Positions 13,235 through 15,102 of a stretch of 15,102 nt of DNA are shown here, piece after piece (within the stretch, counting starts at the first letter, position 1; every line of letters begins with the position of its first letter). The stretch spans positions 1 to 15,102 of the forward strand of contig DATIXH010000080.1 in NCBI GenBank assembly GCA_035518775.1, written 5' to 3'. The translations under genes were made by a program, and so were the position numbers. The notes under the pieces are model-generated. The model made no database searches, was not told the origin of the DNA, and saw only the letters and a program-made list of their open reading frames with translations. Origin of the DNA: JBGPEQ01 sp035518775. Lineage in GTDB: Bacteria; Pseudomonadota; Alphaproteobacteria; Dongiales; Dongiaceae.

Positions 13235-14016
13235 GCGAGGAAGCGCAGGATGCGCGCGTCGACCCGGTGCTTGATCGTGAAGGACGGCGGCGCGATCCGC
13301 TCGAGCAGCGCGGCATGCGCGCGGTCGAAGGCCGCGACCTGCTCCGCCGAGAGCGTCGCGCCGACGCCGCGCGAGGCGCGGATGCGCCCGAGCCAGCCGG
13401 CGCGGTCGAAGGGCACGTCGGCGTCGAACCAGAAGAAGCCCTCCAGCACGAGGTCATCCGGCATGCCCTCCGGCATCGGCGCGATCGTGCCGTCGAAATC
13501 CGCCCCTCCCCAGGCCGGATTGAACTCCAGGATCAGCGCCTCGCTGGCGCGCGCGATCGGATCGAGCCGCGGCAGCCAGCTGAAGTGGCTGATGGCCAGC
13601 CGGCCCTCGGGAACCAGCACGCGGCGCAGCGCCGCCAGAAGACGCACGCGATCGAAATAGAGGAAGCACTGGTTCGCCGTCGCCGCCTCGAAGCTGCGCT
13701 CGGCGAACGGCGGCTCCTCGGCCGGCGCCACGCGGAAGTCGATGGCCAGCGCCTCGGACTCGGCCAGCCGGCGGGCCGCCTCGATCTGTCCCGCAGCGAT
13801 ATCGATCCCGGCCGCGACAGCGCCGCGCCGCGCGAAGGCGCGCGCCATCACGCCGGTGCCGGTGCCGAGGTCGAGGATGCGCTGGCCGGGCAGTCCGATG
13901 CCGAGCGCCTGCAGCCGGTCGAACAACGCGTCGGGCGGCCCCGGCCGGAAGGCCGCGTAGTCGCCGCTGGTGGCGCTCCAGTCGATGCTCCTGCCCTGAT
14001 CGATGACCGGCCGCAT
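13231..14016 (-). CDS. Class I SAM-dependent methyltransferase
   Basis: 261-residue methyltransferase (Methyltransf_11/25 type), cytoplasmic. SAM-binding motif I is RILDLGTGTGVMARAFARRG (46-65), the acidic residue for the SAM ribose is D72 in GIDIA, and AEEPPFAERSFEAATANQCFLYFD (99-122) covers motifs II-III with RRVLVPEGRLAISHF after it. The C-terminal part (from about 165) is the variable substrate cap, rich in aromatic residues (FFWFDADVPFDRAGWLG). Residues 13-27 (WSATSGDYAAFRPGP) resemble the lead of the UbiE/COQ5-like small-molecule group. The ATG at 14016 is chosen because an upstream TATAGA element leaves almost no leader. It is the first gene of a two-gene operon with the CPT-like kinase. 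Substrate unknown. Confidence 0.9.
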   Translation of the reverse strand: MRPVIDQGRSIDWSATSGDYAAFRPGPPDALFDRLQALGIGLPGQRILDLGTGTGVMARAFARRGAVAAGIDIAAGQIEAARRLAESEALAIDFRVAPAEEPPFAERSFEAATANQCFLYFDRVRLLAALRRVLVPEGRLAISHFSWLPRLDPIARASEALILEFNPAWGGADFDGTIAPMPEGMPDDLVLEGFFWFDADVPFDRAGWLGRIRASRGVGATLSAEQVAAFDRAHAALLERIAPPSFTIKHRVDARILRFLA

Positions 14017-14061
14017 GCGCGACTCTATACGCGGCGTCGCCCCTCCCGCCAGAGCGACGCC
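14017..14061 (-). promoter_or_regulatory. Leaderless promoter candidate with operator-like inverted repeat
   Basis: TATAGA on the minus strand (14029-14024) would start transcription at 14017 or 14016, at or one base before the methyltransferase ATG, so the mRNA may lack a leader. Just upstream, GGCGTCGC (14033-14040) and GCGACGCC (14054-14061) form a perfect 8-bp inverted repeat with a 13-bp spacer that overlaps the expected -35 region. A repressor could bind there, or it may be a hairpin; no -35 consensus is visible. Confidence 0.3.
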
Positions 14062-14127
14062 GGGTTATTGGCAGCTTCCAGATTCGATTTCAGATCTGAG
14101 AGGCGCCACAGCGACCCGCCGGCCGGG

Positions 14128-15102
14128 CTATTTGTCGGCCTTGCCCTTGTCCTTGCCTTTGCCGGCATTGCCCGCTGCTGCGCCGACAGCACCACCGACG
14201 GCATTTCCGACCGCCCCCGCGGCGCCGCCGACCGCATCGCCGACAGCACCCACCGCGCCGCCGCTTCCGCTCGCATCGCTGCTCTGCTCGCTGCCGCCGG
14301 CCGCGCTACCACTACCCTGGTCACCGCCACTCTCTGCGCCGGAGCTCGAGGCACCGCTGCCGCTGCTGCTTTGACCAGCACTGCCACTGCCCGAGCTCTG
14401 GGCATCGCCGGTGCTCTGGCCATCGCCGCCGCTACTCTGGGCGCCCGCACCGCTGCCGCCGCTGGCGTCGCTCTGATCGCCGGCGCTACCGCCGCTGGGA
14501 CCCTGCGTGCCACCGCTCCCGTCCTGCCCGCCAGCGGCGCTGCCGCTGGTGCTGCCGGCACCATCGCCGCTTTCACCGGCGCTGCCGCCGCTGCTTTGCG
14601 CGCTGCCGCTGCCGCTCTGATCGCCGGCGCTGCCTCCGCTGGTGCTTTCGCTGCCGGCGCTGCCGCCCTGACCGCTCGCGCTCTCGCCGCCAGCCGGGCC
14701 GCCTGCAGTCGCTTCCGCGGAGCCGCTGCCGGCCGCAGGCCCGTTGGCGGAGACGCCGCTCCCGGCACTCTCGTTGCTGGCCGGACTCTGATCGCTGCCG
14801 CTGGGCGTTGCGCTGGCCGCATCGCCGGGGGTCGGGGCGCTCCCCGTCGGAGCGCTGCTCGTATCGCCGGGTGGAGCGCTGCTCGTATCAGTCGGAGCGC
14901 TGGCGCTCGGCATGCCCTCGACCCCAGTCGGGGTCGACGCGGCCGGCGCTGTAGCCGTCGTCGCCGTCATAGGTGCCGCTGGCCGCTTCGGCGGCGCCGC
15001 GGGCACCGCCGGAACCCTCAGAAAGATCGTCGGCAGGCTCCCCCTGGCAGAGTCGCCCGTTCCCTGGCCGGTGTCGCCCCTTGCCTCAAGATCGAAGGAG
15101 GC
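14128..15102 (-). CDS. Ser/Gly/Ala-rich low-complexity repeat protein (N-terminus outside window)
   Basis: The frame is open from the right edge to the TAG at 14128-14130, giving 324 residues of an unfinished protein; a GTG at 15006 exists inside it, but nothing supports it as the true start. An Ala/Pro/Thr-rich segment with two copies of an 8-residue unit (DTSSAPPG, DTSSAPTG) leads into about 180 residues that are mostly Ser, Gly, Ala, Asp and Gln, with SGGSAGDQS occurring twice. The end is a Gly/Ala/Val helix-like repeat (AVGDAVGGAAGAVGNAVGGA) and a basic Lys-rich tail. Codon third positions are GC-rich in this frame, which supports it over the other open frames. It has no cysteine in the visible part. 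It could be the disordered tail of an envelope or secreted protein. I recognise no family. Confidence 0.65.
   Translation of the reverse strand, partial: ASFDLEARGDTGQGTGDSARGSLPTIFLRVPAVPAAPPKRPAAPMTATTATAPAASTPTGVEGMPSASAPTDTSSAPPGDTSSAPTGSAPTPGDAASATPSGSDQSPASNESAGSGVSANGPAAGSGSAEATAGGPAGGESASGQGGSAGSESTSGGSAGDQSGSGSAQSSGGSAGESGDGAGSTSGSAAGGQDGSGGTQGPSGGSAGDQSDASGGSGAGAQSSGGDGQSTGDAQSSGSGSAGQSSSGSGASSSGAESGGDQGSGSAAGGSEQSSDASGSGGAVGAVGDAVGGAAGAVGNAVGGAVGAAAGNAGKGKDKGKADK
14849..14889. repeat. 24-bp in-frame tandem repeat in the low-complexity gene
   Basis: GGAGCGCTGCTCGTATC occurs at 14849-14865 and 14873-14889, a spacing of 24 bp or eight codons, encoding the two DTSSAP-G units. Another 17-bp direct repeat, CTCTGATCGCCGGCGCT, is at 14471-14487 and 14615-14631 and encodes SAGDQS. 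These suggest growth of the gene by slippage or unequal recombination. Confidence 0.75.

Noticed and set aside
14025..14822. A 265-codon Ala/Arg-rich minus-strand frame overlapping the Ser/Gly-rich gene
   Set aside because: It is the same repetitive DNA read in another frame; it has poorer third-position GC pattern and extends into the methyltransferase promoter.
14140..14900. CRISPR-like or tandem array in the repetitive right end
   Set aside because: Repeats are irregular, in frame with codons, and lack uniform repeat length and unique spacers.

Overview
The window looks like a stretch of chromosome from a free-living, high-GC alphaproteobacterium. The evidence is strong GC bias at third codon positions, a lone bactofilin behind a CtrA-like box, a SYLF/YSC84 lipoprotein-like gene, a CoxG-type protein, and several copies of an intergenic palindrome with a CCCCGGCGAAAGCCGGGG core. 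Genus cannot be fixed from the sequence; a Rhodospirillales/Hyphomicrobiales-type soil or water organism is my inference. I see no rRNA, tRNA, CRISPR, phage or transposase gene.

Layout. 1-2600: an AcuC-type deacetylase (minus strand, cut by the left edge) diverges from a group II PLP decarboxylase. 2600-4060: a bactofilin with a CtrA-like box upstream and two strong hairpins downstream, then a GNAT acetyltransferase. 4141-6233: two minus-strand genes, an undescribed 195-residue protein with a caspase/CHAT-like His/Cys pattern and a class I flavin disulfide oxidoreductase (MerA/RclA-like). 6234-6702 has no gene and holds concentric inverted repeats (outer, middle and inner arms) plus a damaged palindromic repeat. 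6703-10015: a compact plus-strand operon of a tandem-CBS protein, a 445-residue anion permease, CoxG and a PhyH-family Fe(II)/2-oxoglutarate dioxygenase. 10252-11319: a nitronate monooxygenase. 11343-12538: divergent genes for two exported proteins (SYLF domain; small conserved periplasmic protein) with a perfect CRP-type box between them. 12683-14016: a translationally coupled minus-strand pair, a methyltransferase followed by a chloramphenicol-phosphotransferase-like kinase. 14128-15102: the C-terminal part of a Ser/Gly/Ala-rich repeat protein running off the right edge.

How the genes may work together. The clearest unit is CBS-permease-CoxG-PhyH (4-bp overlap, then gaps of 27 and 14 bp). 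It reads as uptake of an organic anion, with a nucleotide-sensing accessory and an oxidative enzyme; the substrate is unknown. The methyltransferase/kinase pair is a second clear unit. The remaining genes are single metabolic or envelope genes separated by palindromic repeats, several of which sit where a transcript should end.

Most worth checking: the caspase-like protein, the concentric repeat at 6270-6616, the permease/CoxG/PhyH operon, and the candidate CtrA and CRP sites. None of these shows by itself that an undescribed system is present.
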